Source: DLKC01 sp002478885 (GTDB taxonomy: Bacteria > Bacteroidota > Bacteroidia > Chitinophagales > Chitinophagaceae). From it: a DNA stretch of 64,000 bases. A program made the translations under genes and the position numbers. Shown piece after piece: positions 35,849-45,194 of this stretch. How positions within the stretch are numbered: position 1 is the stretch's first letter; every line of letters begins with the position of its first letter. Below the pieces are notes generated by a model. The model was not told where the DNA came from, searched no databases, and was given only the letters and a program-made list of their open reading frames with translations. The stretch covers positions 682,001 to 746,000 of the forward strand of contig JAXLUI010000002.1 of NCBI GenBank assembly GCA_046329585.1, in the 5' to 3' direction.

Positions 35849-37053
35849 TACTTGCCTGAAAGTTTATCGTGCATATAACTGTCGCCACTATTTCCTTTAC
35901 TACCCTCATTAAAATACCCGGAACTTGTGCCATAATTTGTCATATTGCTTCTTACACTTCCCGCAGTATTGCCAAACGCATCTGCAGTCATGCCTGCTGC
36001 ACCTGATACAGTGTGTATTGCTTTATTGGTGCCACCTGCAAACAACGAGGTTACTTTGTACAGTAATGTGTTGCCACCGCCAGCATGCACAATGTAATTT
36101 GCAACACCAGGCACCGTGAAATAACCAACAATTCCAATGATCATAAATATGAGGTAAGCTGTATCAGTTGAACTAAAAAAAGTATCACCATAGTCCTGTA
36201 CCTGTTGAATATCAACTTTCAACATATTTTCCTGGATCTTGCCAATGATGCTTCCAAAAATATTGGCCACCGGCAGCCACAAAAAGATATTGATGTATCG
36301 TGCAAGCCATACGGTAAGTGTATGCTGAAAACCATCAAAAACTGCGAGACCAAATACAAGCGGACCAAGGATAGCAAGTACGATTAAATAGAACGTACGA
36401 ATAGTATTAATGCATAGTGCTGCAGCTTCATATAATATATTCAGCACTTCACTCATCCATTGTTTAATGGAGTTTCGAAAATTATAAGATGCCTTTGCCA
36501 TCGCAAATTTTATATCATTGCCAATGCCTTCGAACATGTTCTCATCTTCATCGCCATTTGTATATTCATACCACTTATCACGATCACCATTTCCAGACTC
36601 GCCAACATACATTTGCCATGTTGCTGTTTGCTTTATAGCGTCTTCTTTTTGTTGTAACAATACAGCAATAGCTTTATCAGAATCGGTTACCATGCCAGCA
36701 GTACCAGTTACGGTAGGTTGCATAATGCCATTGATCATCGCAATAACAGATGGGAATATCAGGACAGCAAATCCGATTACAAAAGGGCGGAACAAAGGAT
36801 AAAAATCTATCGGCTCCGCATTAGCAAGTTGTCTCCAAACACGTGATGAGATGTACCATAAAGCAGCAAAGCCTGCAAGCCCCCGGCCTACACTAATCAG
36901 GCTGCTGCACAACGGAAGCATTTCGGTATAGAGTTGGTCGAGCACTTCCTGCATACTGTGAATTTCATCACTAATATCCTGTGCAAATATGTTTTTTGGT
37001 ATAACCATACCCACTGTTATGCAAAGCATAACTACTCCTTTCTGCCACTTCAT
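35848..37053 (-). CDS. traJ: Conjugative transposon protein TraJ
   Basis: The 401-residue product has a signal-like N-terminus (VVMLCITVGMVIPKNIFAQ) and five or more membrane segments (LISVGRGLAGFAALWYISSRV, FVIGFAVLIFPSVIAMINGIM, TFYLIVLAILGPLVFGLAVFDGF, AYLIFMIIGIVGYFTVPGVANYIVHAG; in parts). The order and motifs match TraJ, the TrbL/VirB6-like inner-membrane channel component. The C-terminus is glycine- and serine-rich. Confidence 0.92.
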   Translation of the reverse strand: MKWQKGVVMLCITVGMVIPKNIFAQDISDEIHSMQEVLDQLYTEMLPLCSSLISVGRGLAGFAALWYISSRVWRQLANAEPIDFYPLFRPFVIGFAVLIFPSVIAMINGIMQPTVTGTAGMVTDSDKAIAVLLQQKEDAIKQTATWQMYVGESGNGDRDKWYEYTNGDEDENMFEGIGNDIKFAMAKASYNFRNSIKQWMSEVLNILYEAAALCINTIRTFYLIVLAILGPLVFGLAVFDGFQHTLTVWLARYINIFLWLPVANIFGSIIGKIQENMLKVDIQQVQDYGDTFFSSTDTAYLIFMIIGIVGYFTVPGVANYIVHAGGGNTLLYKVTSLFAGGTNKAIHTVSGAAGMTADAFGNTAGSVRSNMTNYGTSSGYFNEGSKGNSGDSYMHDKLSGK

Positions 37054-37063
37054 TTCTTATTAT

Positions 37064-37717
37064 TTACTTTGTTACATTATATAGCTTTCTTGATACATCA
37101 ACCCCGTTCTTTTCTTTTTGTCTTTGTATGGCAAGCAATCCTGTATTGTTATTAAACACGTTTAAAAAATTGAGCTTGTCATTTATGTCAAGATATATTC
37201 TATCTATTGCCGCAATGCGCTCATTATCTGTCATGCGTAAGCTACCTGCTGTAATGATCATTAATAACTCGTTCAGGTTATCCAGACTCTCATCAAAAAG
37301 ATTACTGTATACATTTTCTAAGTACCCAATTTCTTCTGCAGTAAAATTTCCATCGCTTTTAAAATTGCTGAATGCTGATGTATAACCTGATAATATTTTT
37401 TGCTGGCAATTGATAATATCTGCCACCCTTTTATATTCTTTTATCACGGGACTTACCTGTAATAATTTATCAAGAAAAGTTTCATGTAAACTAAAATTGC
37501 CTTCTGATATATCTTTTACAGCAGAATACCCTTTGCTGACAATCTCATAACCTTTATACATGTTGCTAAGTATCTTTCTTAATTGTGCCAGCTTTTGCCA
37601 GTCAAGAATGAGTTGCTGTATTTCTGCAGACTGGGCATTTGAAGTATATGAACTTAACAACAAGCATAAGCCTGCTATCATAGACAACACTAATTTCTTT
37701 ATTTTTTTGATGCTCAT
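37064..37717 (-). CDS. TraI-like periplasmic protein, paralogue 3
   Basis: The 217-residue product has a signal peptide (LSMIAGLCLLLSSYTSNAQ) and a helical domain also present in the two genes upstream: ILSNMYKGYEIVSKGYSAVKDISEGNFSLHETFLD (in parts), FTAEEIGYLENVYSNLFDESL, MTDNERIAAIDRIYLDINDK. Such proteins in Bacteroidota tra operons are often labelled TerB-family. It is encoded between traJ and paralogue 2, with a 4-bp overlap (37714-37717). Confidence 0.8.
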   Translation of the reverse strand: MSIKKIKKLVLSMIAGLCLLLSSYTSNAQSAEIQQLILDWQKLAQLRKILSNMYKGYEIVSKGYSAVKDISEGNFSLHETFLDKLLQVSPVIKEYKRVADIINCQQKILSGYTSAFSNFKSDGNFTAEEIGYLENVYSNLFDESLDNLNELLMIITAGSLRMTDNERIAAIDRIYLDINDKLNFLNVFNNNTGLLAIQRQKEKNGVDVSRKLYNVTK

Positions 37718-38349
37718 TTTATTCCATTTAAAGCTCTTGAATTATTGATCTCTGTTTCATCATGTAGTCTTTGTGCTAACAACACTTGCGAACCTTTACT
37801 AAATGATTGAACAAATACATACTTGTCTTTGATGTCAGCATAGATCCTGTCAATCCATTCTATTCTTTCGTCGTCTTTCATCTCTAAAAGGTTATCAGAA
37901 GTGATTAATTTTAACTCGCTAATTACTTGAGCTGTTTTATCCAACAAAACATTAAGCACTCTTTTTAAGTATTGATTTTCTTCCGGGCTAAAATTTTGCT
38001 CATTAACTACATTTATCATTGCCTCTTTGCATGCTTTGTCGATGCCGTCAGCGTAAATTAAAATAGCAGGAACCTTGGCATAGTTGAGAACAGAAGGATT
38101 CACCTTATTGTAAGAGTCAAAAAAAATTCTGTGCAAATCGAAATCTCCATGCTTAATATCATTGATTGTATTGATGCCATTTTTTGCAATCTCATATCCC
38201 TTCTGAAGATAACCGGTGTATACTTTTAATGCCGCAATCTGTTGCAAGAGCAATTCCCTTCTTGTTTTCTTCTGCGCGAAGATCTGCGCATGACTATCCT
38301 GAAAAATTGCTATGAGTAATATGGTGATCATAAAGTTTTTCATAAACAT
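37714..38349 (-). CDS. TraI-like periplasmic protein, paralogue 2
   Basis: The 211-residue product has a short signal (ITILLIAIFQDSHAQIF) and the shared helical domain: QKGYEIAKNGINTINDIKHGDFDLHRIFFDSYNKVNP (in parts), FSPEENQYLKRVLNVLLDKTAQ, MKDDERIEWIDRIYADIKDK. It is close in layout to paralogue 3. A second ATG lies at 38343. Confidence 0.8.
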   Translation of the reverse strand: MFMKNFMITILLIAIFQDSHAQIFAQKKTRRELLLQQIAALKVYTGYLQKGYEIAKNGINTINDIKHGDFDLHRIFFDSYNKVNPSVLNYAKVPAILIYADGIDKACKEAMINVVNEQNFSPEENQYLKRVLNVLLDKTAQVISELKLITSDNLLEMKDDERIEWIDRIYADIKDKYVFVQSFSKGSQVLLAQRLHDETEINNSRALNGIK

Positions 38350-38377
38350 AAATTTTAAAGTATCTAAGAAATTGTAG

Positions 38378-39052
38378 CTATTCTAAACCGTACAATCGTT
38401 TAACTATATCGATATTATTTTGAGCTGATGATCTTTGAATACTTATTCCAATATTCTGCTGATTAAATCGCCGCAGGTCTGCAAGATTTTTACCAATATT
38501 ATCAGCAGCAGCATTGATAATTTTTAATCTTTCTGCATCATTCATTTGTGTAATAAATGCATTAATAACAAGGAATAACTGATCAACGTTTTTAAGACTC
38601 TCATCGAGTATGCCGCCATATACTTTATAGATATATTCTAATTCTTCGATTGTAAAATTTTCATCCTGCTGCGTTAGTTGCCATGCATGACTGTATTCAT
38701 CAGCAATCTGGCCTTGTTGTTTAATAATTTCCTGCACCTTGTTATAATAAGTAAGAATACTTTTAACCTTCCATAGTTCATCGAAATAACCCTCATACAA
38801 ATCTTTTTGTTTTTGCACCCAGTCTGTGATCTCGTCGAGTTTTAGTTTTGACATTTCATTTTCCAGGGTCTTCTGCGCATTCTGCAGCCAGATTGTTTTA
38901 TTCTGTATTCGCTGCACCTGAAGATCAACGGCAATGATCACTTTTTTAATACCCTGTTTTATTATGGTGATTATTGGTATCTGTGCATTTGTACTGTTTG
39001 ATACTAATGCTAAAAGACATGAAAGGATTATAATATTTATAAGCTTTTTCAT
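38378..39052 (-). CDS. traI: TraI-like periplasmic protein, paralogue 1 (DUF4141 type)
   Basis: The 224-residue product has a signal (IIILSCLLALVSNSTNAQIP) and then an extended helix resembling DUF4141 (VDLQVQRIQNKTIWLQNAQKTLENEMSKLKLDEITDWVQKQKDLYEGYFDELWKVKS, in parts). This is the classical TraI pattern, and VirB5-like proteins look similar. The end resembles the other two paralogues (MNDAERLKIINAAADNIGKNL). It is the most TraI-like of the three. Confidence 0.85.
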   Translation of the reverse strand: MKKLINIIILSCLLALVSNSTNAQIPIITIIKQGIKKVIIAVDLQVQRIQNKTIWLQNAQKTLENEMSKLKLDEITDWVQKQKDLYEGYFDELWKVKSILTYYNKVQEIIKQQGQIADEYSHAWQLTQQDENFTIEELEYIYKVYGGILDESLKNVDQLFLVINAFITQMNDAERLKIINAAADNIGKNLADLRRFNQQNIGISIQRSSAQNNIDIVKRLYGLE

Positions 39053-39070
39053 AGCGCTTTATTTTAGTGA

Positions 39071-39454
39071 TTAATCTATCTTTTTATATTCCCTGTTTCC
39101 TCTTTTCAATATTTTCCGTTGGATGTCAAAACTTATGATGGAACCATGCTGCTGATCCGTAAGTATGTTATGTTCCTTATCAAACAGAGCTGTCAATGCT
39201 TCTTTTTTATATGTTGGTGTTAGCTCCCTGCCATCAACTACCGTTGTGTAATAGTAGCGGCGGGTGATTTCAAAAACATTTTGCGCAGCAGTATTTTCTT
39301 GAATTATCAATGTATCATGCGTCTTATGAAATTCATTTTCATAATAAGTGATATAAGTACCGGAAATAAATGATATAATTTCATCCTTTGCTTTTATACT
39401 ATTACATGCAAGAAAGAATGCAACGATTAGAGATGAGATGATAAGGTGTTTCAT
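39071..39454 (-). CDS. Small lipoprotein of the tra operon
   Basis: The 127-residue product has a lipoprotein signal (SSLIVAFFLACNSIKAKDE). The rest is beta-rich (FISGTYITYYENEFHKTHDTLIIQ, in parts; YYYTTVVDGRELTPTYKKEALTALF, in parts) and without a recognised domain. It lies between traG and traI, where CTnDOT-type operons often hold a short lipoprotein. Function is not known. Confidence 0.65.
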   Translation of the reverse strand: MKHLIISSLIVAFFLACNSIKAKDEIISFISGTYITYYENEFHKTHDTLIIQENTAAQNVFEITRRYYYTTVVDGRELTPTYKKEALTALFDKEHNILTDQQHGSIISFDIQRKILKRGNREYKKID

Positions 39455-39484
39455 GTTTATGCTTTTTATTAGTAATTAAAACGA

Positions 39485-41932
39485 TTATTGTGCTGATTCC
39501 TGCACTACAGCAGCAATCCCTTTTTGTATATCTCCACCAAATCTTTTTGCATGTTGCTGTACTTTTATCTTTTCAGTTTCTTCTGTTGTATAGGCATAAT
39601 ACTCTTCCGGCGAAACCTCAGTTCTATATACTTTTGATAGCACACCACCCAGTGAAATGAATACTTCCTTATATCGTTTTGTTGGGTCATTGGCCTTATT
39701 TATAGACAACACCATTGCCTTTTCTTTTTCTGTTAATCCAAGCAATTCCTGGATCTGGTCAAACTTGTTCTGGTACTTGCTTTGATCTAACAGTATCTTA
39801 CAATCGCTGTTATTAATAATAGCCTGCTTAACAACGGGTGAACTGATAATATCTTCCACTTCCTGCGTCACAACAATTGCTTCACCGAAGAATTTTCTTA
39901 CCGTCTTGAACAGATATTTAATGTATTCCGCCATGCCTTCTTTTGCAATGGCTTTCCATGCTTCTTCAATCAGTATTATCTTACGGATGCCTTTTAATTT
40001 ACGCATCTTGGAAATGAACACTTCCATAATAATGATCGTAACAACGGGGAAAAGTATGGGATGGTCTTTGATATTATCCAGTTCGAAAACTATAAATCGT
40101 TCCTGCAATAATTCGAGATTTTCGGTAGCATTCAGCAGGTAATCAAATTCGCCATTTCTGTAGTAGGGTCTTAGAACGTAAAGGAAATTTTCAATATCAA
40201 AGTCTTTATCTTTTACCTTATCTTTCTTTAGCACTTCTACGAATGATTCTTTCAGAAAATCATAAAAAGTATTAAAGCAAGGAAACAGGCTTTTATCTTT
40301 TTCAAGTAATTCATAATATAGTTGCAAGGCATTGGATAGGGCCACATACTCAGAGCGATTAAATGTTTCATTATCCTTCTTCCAGAGGGCAAGCAATAAT
40401 GTTTTAATGCTTTCCTTCTTCTCTGTATCCAATGTATCTCCATCGCCAATGTAGAAAGGATTAAAGCGAATAGGATTCTTTTCATCATACGTGAAATAAT
40501 ATCCCTTTACCATATCACATAAACCTTTATAACTATGCCCTACATCCACAAGTACAATATGTGTCCCCTGTTCATAATAACTGCGTACCATGTGATTGGT
40601 GAAAAATGATTTGCCGCTACCACTCGGCCCAAGAATAAATTTATTTCTGTTGGTGCAAATGCCTCTCTTAACCGGTTCATCCGATATATCAACATGTAAA
40701 GGTTTGCCGGATAAACGCTCACCTAAACGGATGCCTATAGCACTTAGAGAAGATCGGTAATTTGTTTCAAGATTAAGAAAACAACAAGCGGGTTCTGCAA
40801 ATGTGTCAAACGTATCATTCATTGGAAAATCTGCCTGGTTGCCGGGTATGCCTGCCCAGAATATCTGCGGAGCCCCTAATGTTTCTTGCTTTGGCGTAGC
40901 TTCCATTTGTGCCATGGCCGAAGACACCATGTTCTTTATATCTTTTAATTGCTCTTTGTTTTCGTGCCAAACCAATACATTAAAATGCGCTTTCACTGGC
41001 AGTCTTTGTGAGCTTACCGCTTCATTTAAAAATTCATTAGTTGCATCCCTGCCAATAGTATTTTCTCTTGAGTATGCTGATAAGGATTGCAGTCGCAATC
41101 TTTTACCTTCCAGCTTCTGAATTGTTTTCTGTGCATCATCAACAAAAATGTACTGATTGTAAATATGATTGCAGGGCAGTAACAAGCCAAGCGGGGAAGC
41201 AAAGCCAATGCTAAACTTTGTTTTATCTGTGGAATACCTGTCATAATTGATCCTTGAACCACATAAGGAAGGTAAATCTGCAGCATCTGCCAAGGTATAT
41301 AACTGGCAATAATTTTCTCCTATCTGTATACCGTCCTTAAATGCAATGTCCCTTAGCATTACCCCTTCCCTTTCAGTTTGCTGCAGTGTAGCGTATTGCT
41401 GAATTATTTCTGCAAGCTCACTATCATTTAGACGATTTAGTTTTACATGATTACTGTCATTTAATATCCTTTCGAATTGCCCGGCATTATCTAAGAAATC
41501 CTGCAACAATTGTGTATTGATTGTTTCAACCGGAACAATTGATTTGCGCAATAGATTAGAAAGAACCGAGCTTGATAGTTTCCTGTTGTGTGGTTTCTTT
41601 GTAAGGAAAATATAACAACAGTGATCGAGATGAGGTCTTTCATTAAAAAACCGTTCGCTGCTTCTGGTTAAAAAACTTGTATCGTCGTTAGTATAATCAG
41701 GTTTATAACTTGTTGCAGTAAACCAATCCTGTTTATGAAATATGCAATGCTTAGGCAATAACTTTATTGCTTTGATCCATGCCTGGTGAAATCCTTCATA
41801 TTCCTGGTCTGATAAAGTAAAAATTTCAGGCAAAATGCATTTATAAGCAATAGTGATATCCCCTTGTTTGGACAAAATACAATCATGCTCAATGGCCATA
41901 ATTGGTAACAGATCTGTTATGTTTTTTTCCAT
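39485..41932 (-). CDS. traG: TraG-family conjugation ATPase (VirB4-like)
   Basis: The product (815 residues from MEKNITDLLPIMAIEHD at 41932) is the large ATPase that powers the conjugative apparatus. It has the N-terminal TraG/VirB4 domain (residues about 1-400), Walker A in ILGPSGSGKSFFTNHMV, Walker B-like IRKIILIEEAWKAIAKEGM, and the C-terminal VVTQEVEDIISSPVVKQAIINNSDCKILLDQSK (in parts). In the Bacteroides nomenclature this TraG is VirB4, not the VirD4 coupling protein. Confidence 0.95.
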   Translation of the reverse strand: MEKNITDLLPIMAIEHDCILSKQGDITIAYKCILPEIFTLSDQEYEGFHQAWIKAIKLLPKHCIFHKQDWFTATSYKPDYTNDDTSFLTRSSERFFNERPHLDHCCYIFLTKKPHNRKLSSSVLSNLLRKSIVPVETINTQLLQDFLDNAGQFERILNDSNHVKLNRLNDSELAEIIQQYATLQQTEREGVMLRDIAFKDGIQIGENYCQLYTLADAADLPSLCGSRINYDRYSTDKTKFSIGFASPLGLLLPCNHIYNQYIFVDDAQKTIQKLEGKRLRLQSLSAYSRENTIGRDATNEFLNEAVSSQRLPVKAHFNVLVWHENKEQLKDIKNMVSSAMAQMEATPKQETLGAPQIFWAGIPGNQADFPMNDTFDTFAEPACCFLNLETNYRSSLSAIGIRLGERLSGKPLHVDISDEPVKRGICTNRNKFILGPSGSGKSFFTNHMVRSYYEQGTHIVLVDVGHSYKGLCDMVKGYYFTYDEKNPIRFNPFYIGDGDTLDTEKKESIKTLLLALWKKDNETFNRSEYVALSNALQLYYELLEKDKSLFPCFNTFYDFLKESFVEVLKKDKVKDKDFDIENFLYVLRPYYRNGEFDYLLNATENLELLQERFIVFELDNIKDHPILFPVVTIIIMEVFISKMRKLKGIRKIILIEEAWKAIAKEGMAEYIKYLFKTVRKFFGEAIVVTQEVEDIISSPVVKQAIINNSDCKILLDQSKYQNKFDQIQELLGLTEKEKAMVLSINKANDPTKRYKEVFISLGGVLSKVYRTEVSPEEYYAYTTEETEKIKVQQHAKRFGGDIQKGIAAVVQESAQ

Positions 41933-41937
41933 GACCA

Positions 41938-42264
41938 CTACTTTATTTTTATTAATGCACTAAAAATTTTTACAGAACGGAACTTTATATAATCAGGAAT
42001 TTGACGTTTTGCCATTTGTTTCATAATGCCATGCTCGCCATACTTATTACTCATCCTGTAGATGAAAATAAAAAGGCCGGTTCCTGCAGAAATGATCAAT
42101 ATCAAAGAGAGATAGACATTAACGCCACTGATATACATGATGGCAAACAGGATAAGTAATGCAACAAGACCACCACCGAGATACCAGATGTATTGGGCTT
42201 TTAGTCCCTTAAACTCTACTGGCTTGTTGATCCCTTTATTGATATGGTACACACTTGTTGACAT
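41938..42264 (-). CDS. traF: Conjugative transposon protein TraF (DUF4133)
   Basis: The 108-residue product from MSTSVYHINKGINKPVEFKG (ATG at 42264) has two membrane segments (YIWYLGGGLVALLILFAIMYISG and VYLSLILIISAGTGLFIFIY, in parts) and ends in a basic segment. It matches DUF4133/TraF, a VirB3-like small membrane protein that sits directly before the VirB4-type ATPase, as here. Confidence 0.92.
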   Translation of the reverse strand: MSTSVYHINKGINKPVEFKGLKAQYIWYLGGGLVALLILFAIMYISGVNVYLSLILIISAGTGLFIFIYRMSNKYGEHGIMKQMAKRQIPDYIKFRSVKIFSALIKIK

Positions 42265-42265
42265 A

Positions 42266-42604
42266 CTAAATACCAAAGAATGATTTAATCACAGTTGCAA
42301 CCACTACAAGAAACACACAACTGCCAAACCATGCAGCGGCTACTTTGCCTGTATCGGGATCACCACTATTCCATTTTTGATAAACCTTTACTGCACCAAT
42401 TAAACCAAGCAGCCCTCCAACAGCATACATCAGGTCGGCTCCTGAATCAAAATAACTGGTAACCATATCAGTTGCTTCTTCAATACCTGCATTACCATCC
42501 TGTGCAATTGTTCTGCTCGCAATAAAAAATAGTACACATACCACTAATAGCTCTTTTGCTTTCCAGATGTTTAATGATTTTGAAATCTTAGCCCTCTTTT
42601 TCAT
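42266..42604 (-). CDS. traE: Conjugative transposon protein TraE (DUF4134)
   Basis: The 112-residue product from MKKRAKISKSLNIWKAK (ATG at 42604) has a signal segment (ELLVVCVLFFIASRTIAQ) and the DUF4134 domain: GIEEATDMVTSYFDSGADLMYAVGGLLGLIGAVKVYQKWNSGDPDTGK (in parts) and a final membrane helix (AAWFGSCVFLVVVATVIKSFFG). It resembles VirB2-type pilins. It overlaps nothing and is followed by TraF after 1 bp. Confidence 0.92.
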   Translation of the reverse strand: MKKRAKISKSLNIWKAKELLVVCVLFFIASRTIAQDGNAGIEEATDMVTSYFDSGADLMYAVGGLLGLIGAVKVYQKWNSGDPDTGKVAAAWFGSCVFLVVVATVIKSFFGI

Positions 42605-42655
42605 ACACACTTATTTTAAATAGTAATTAATCAGGAAAAAACTCCATCCGCTTCC

Positions 42656-43138
42656 TTACATCCACAACCTTTTCACCTCATCGTCTTCCAGGCGGATGGA
42701 GCAATGCAATTCAATTTCTTTTGTAATGGTATTATTGATCGAGGCCGTATAAGGAGAATACCTTAACTGGGGATATTCTTTCAGCAGTAATTGCAGACCT
42801 GTAATAATTTCTTCTCTGATGTATTCATTTTCTGCATACCGCTGCATGCTTTCTTTTATCTTTTCAACTAAGTCAAATGAATCAGTTGAAATATCACCGG
42901 TGCAAATTGGTTTTTCGGAAGACACTGAGCCAGCATCATTGAATTGTGACAATGATTCTTTGCTATTAATAAAAACTTCTTGTTTCAATCCGGCATTAAA
43001 AGGGAATCTCTGTTGTAATGCATTTGCAAATCCAAAAATTTCCTTCCTGTAATAAAGCAATGCAATTACAATGTAATAAATGACAACAATGGTCAATAAC
43101 GCGGTGGCATAGCTTGCCCAGCTAATTTTTTCTATCAT
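42656..43138 (-). CDS. Tra-operon protein with one membrane segment
   Basis: The 160-residue product from MIEKISWASYATALLTIVVIYY has one N-terminal membrane segment (residues about 8-29) and a polar cytoplasmic or periplasmic domain (FDLVEKIKESMQRYAENEYIREEIITGLQLLLKEYPQLRYSPY, in parts). Related small proteins precede traE in Bacteroidota conjugative elements. I do not recognise a function. Confidence 0.65.
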   Translation of the reverse strand: MIEKISWASYATALLTIVVIYYIVIALLYYRKEIFGFANALQQRFPFNAGLKQEVFINSKESLSQFNDAGSVSSEKPICTGDISTDSFDLVEKIKESMQRYAENEYIREEIITGLQLLLKEYPQLRYSPYTASINNTITKEIELHCSIRLEDDEVKRLWM

Positions 43139-43198
43139 AACACACAATTTTCAAACACACAAAATCAGCAACAACAAATCTTCAGGTAGTAACAGTAA

Positions 43199-43612
43199 CT
43201 ACTTTTTGATGAGACCTGGTCTAAGTATTGTTCTTATGTTTCCAGCCATGAAAATTAAGGATAGCAAACAAAATAAAATGATTGTACAGAAAGGGATGAA
43301 CTGATAAAACGTACTGATGTTATATCGTTGTTCATCATTGAAGAAAAAAAAGAATAAAGAAATCATCATACATATTGCTCCAATAATATTCAATAAATAA
43401 ATAGAGCTGGCCTGCTTTCTCTGCGAAGTAAGTAAACCCGGAACAAGCAATGCTATACCTGCCATTCCTAATAGTGAATGAATAGTGCCATGCGTTATTC
43501 CCATGAGCAAATAAATAATATAAAATCCGCCTACATGCTCACCGCTTATCAGTACTATCATGAAACTGATCATTACAGCTAAAGGATGTGTGATAATATT
43601 TTTGAGTGTCAT
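43199..43612 (-). CDS. Four-segment membrane protein
   Basis: The 137-residue product is almost entirely hydrophobic, with four membrane segments: PLAVMISFMIVLISGEHVGGF, LLGMAGIALLVPGLLTS, IYLLNIIGAICMMISLFFFFF, and FIPFCTIILFCLLSLIFMAGNI (in parts). No family recognised. It is the most upstream gene of the tra operon proper and is separated from the next gene by a repeat arm. Confidence 0.65.
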   Translation of the reverse strand: MTLKNIITHPLAVMISFMIVLISGEHVGGFYIIYLLMGITHGTIHSLLGMAGIALLVPGLLTSQRKQASSIYLLNIIGAICMMISLFFFFFNDEQRYNISTFYQFIPFCTIILFCLLSLIFMAGNIRTILRPGLIKK

Positions 43613-43670
43613 GATTTTAGTATTTATAAAATTTACTTAGTTACGTTGATTTGTTCACCCCCTGTAATGC

Positions 43671-43729
43671 AGTACAAGTGTGCGACGCAACGAAGCTTAA
43701 TAGATATTCAAATGCCTGGCTCAAAAAAC
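43671..43729 (+). repeat. Dispersed element, copy 10 (single arm)
   Basis: GTACAAGTGTGCGACGCAAC at 43673-43692, outer end AAATGCCTGGCTCAAAAAAC ending near 43729, ten bases short of the stop codon of the lipoprotein gene. Confidence 0.8.
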
Positions 43730-43736
43730 TTTCTTA

Positions 43737-45122
43737 CTAATTACAAGGGCCATTACTATTGCCTACCCATCCAAATACACCAGGTAAGGTAATGTTAGCA
43801 GCTTCAGGCCCACCTTCTTCTTTCATTGAAAAAAGCTTTTGATATAAACCCTGTGGCGTATTGGTTCCGGTAGGTGCCATGCCACCCGGAATATCATATT
43901 TTGGAATTAAGATTGGATCACCCGGCCTTACAAAATTAAAAATATGCAAAGCAAAATCTGTACAATTATTTTCGTCAATATCATACTTAATGGAGTTTTT
44001 GAGATACAGCATCTCGTTGATAATTGATTGCAGTTCTTCAGGTGTTAGCGACATCTTTAATGATGCATTAAATTCATGACCAGCATTGTCTACAAACTTT
44101 CCCGGAATAGGCGCAGGTGTTGCGATAGACTTCCAACCCTGGTTTGGATAAAAGCCGATATTCTGTTGAATACTTTGCATTCCATTTGATTTTTTTATCT
44201 GCAAAAAACTATGGCCAGGTGAACCATTCTCCCAATTAAAAAAAGTATTCGGCTCACCATCAACAGGCAGATCTGAAAATATTTCTATACTACATGTAGA
44301 GCCGACATCTGCAATGGTGCTAAAACATTTTAAATAGGTATCTAATGCAATTGCCGCCACTGATTCAACTGGTTCATACTCTATAACCCTCGTATCATCA
44401 GAAGGTATATCATCGTCTGTTGGCATGCCATCACCGTTATCATTGTATTCAGGATAATGTGTTGTTCCTTCAAACGGATCAAGCGGACTGTAATAACCAT
44501 AACCGCCATTGCTGCTGCCTCCGCCTGTGTTTGCTGAACCTCCATAAATATCATAACCACTGCTTCCATATATATCCAATAAACTCATCCACTCACTCCA
44601 GGTTACGCCGGTTGAATAAATGTAACCTACAACTATAACCTCTGGCAATGTATTACTGTCATCAGCTTTTACAAAATCATTGTTGTTGTTATTATTTTTT
44701 TCTTTATTAACTATGAAGCCATTGATTATTTTATGTTGCTTTATTTCCTTTTGCTTTAATGAACTAATGTGAATGATTCCATTTAAGTTCTTATTGGTTT
44801 TATCTTTATTGTCATTTGTAACATGCACAACAACGCCGCTTAAACAGTTTCCCTTTTCATCCGTATTAATCAATAAAAAAGCTTCTTTTATACTCGTTCC
44901 TTTGAAAGGTATTCGTATAAAATTGATGCGTCCACTATCCAGTACAGAACGGATAGCATGATCAAAGTCAACAGTTGATAAAGGAATGTTTTCAAGACTG
45001 TCTTTAAGAAATATTTCTACTTTGGAAATATCATGGGTAGTCTTTTCCTGTACTAAATCATTTGATTTTTTGCATGCTGCAAATAATAGCAGCGACAATG
45101 AAATGATAATGGTGTTTTTCAT
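43737..45122 (-). CDS. Large lipoprotein with a possible papain-like (permuted) C-terminal domain
   Basis: The 461-residue product has a lipoprotein signal (ISLSLLLFAACKKSND). A beta-rich N-terminal region follows, then a low-complexity G/Y/S- and D-rich middle (GGSANTGGGSSNGGYGYYSP), then a compact C-terminal domain. In that domain SPGHSFLQIKK (His) precedes DENNCTDFALHIFN (Cys) by about 95 residues, a pattern resembling permuted NlpC/P60- or LRAT-like folds. Enzyme activity is unproven. It is the last gene before the Crp/Fnr regulator and may be cargo rather than part of the channel. Confidence 0.65.
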   Translation of the reverse strand: MKNTIIISLSLLLFAACKKSNDLVQEKTTHDISKVEIFLKDSLENIPLSTVDFDHAIRSVLDSGRINFIRIPFKGTSIKEAFLLINTDEKGNCLSGVVVHVTNDNKDKTNKNLNGIIHISSLKQKEIKQHKIINGFIVNKEKNNNNNNDFVKADDSNTLPEVIVVGYIYSTGVTWSEWMSLLDIYGSSGYDIYGGSANTGGGSSNGGYGYYSPLDPFEGTTHYPEYNDNGDGMPTDDDIPSDDTRVIEYEPVESVAAIALDTYLKCFSTIADVGSTCSIEIFSDLPVDGEPNTFFNWENGSPGHSFLQIKKSNGMQSIQQNIGFYPNQGWKSIATPAPIPGKFVDNAGHEFNASLKMSLTPEELQSIINEMLYLKNSIKYDIDENNCTDFALHIFNFVRPGDPILIPKYDIPGGMAPTGTNTPQGLYQKLFSMKEEGGPEAANITLPGVFGWVGNSNGPCN

Positions 45123-45194
45123 AACAGCAACTTTTTATGATGATGTAAAAATATGGTGGAGTAACTATGTTTAGAATTGATAAAAGTCAATTAA

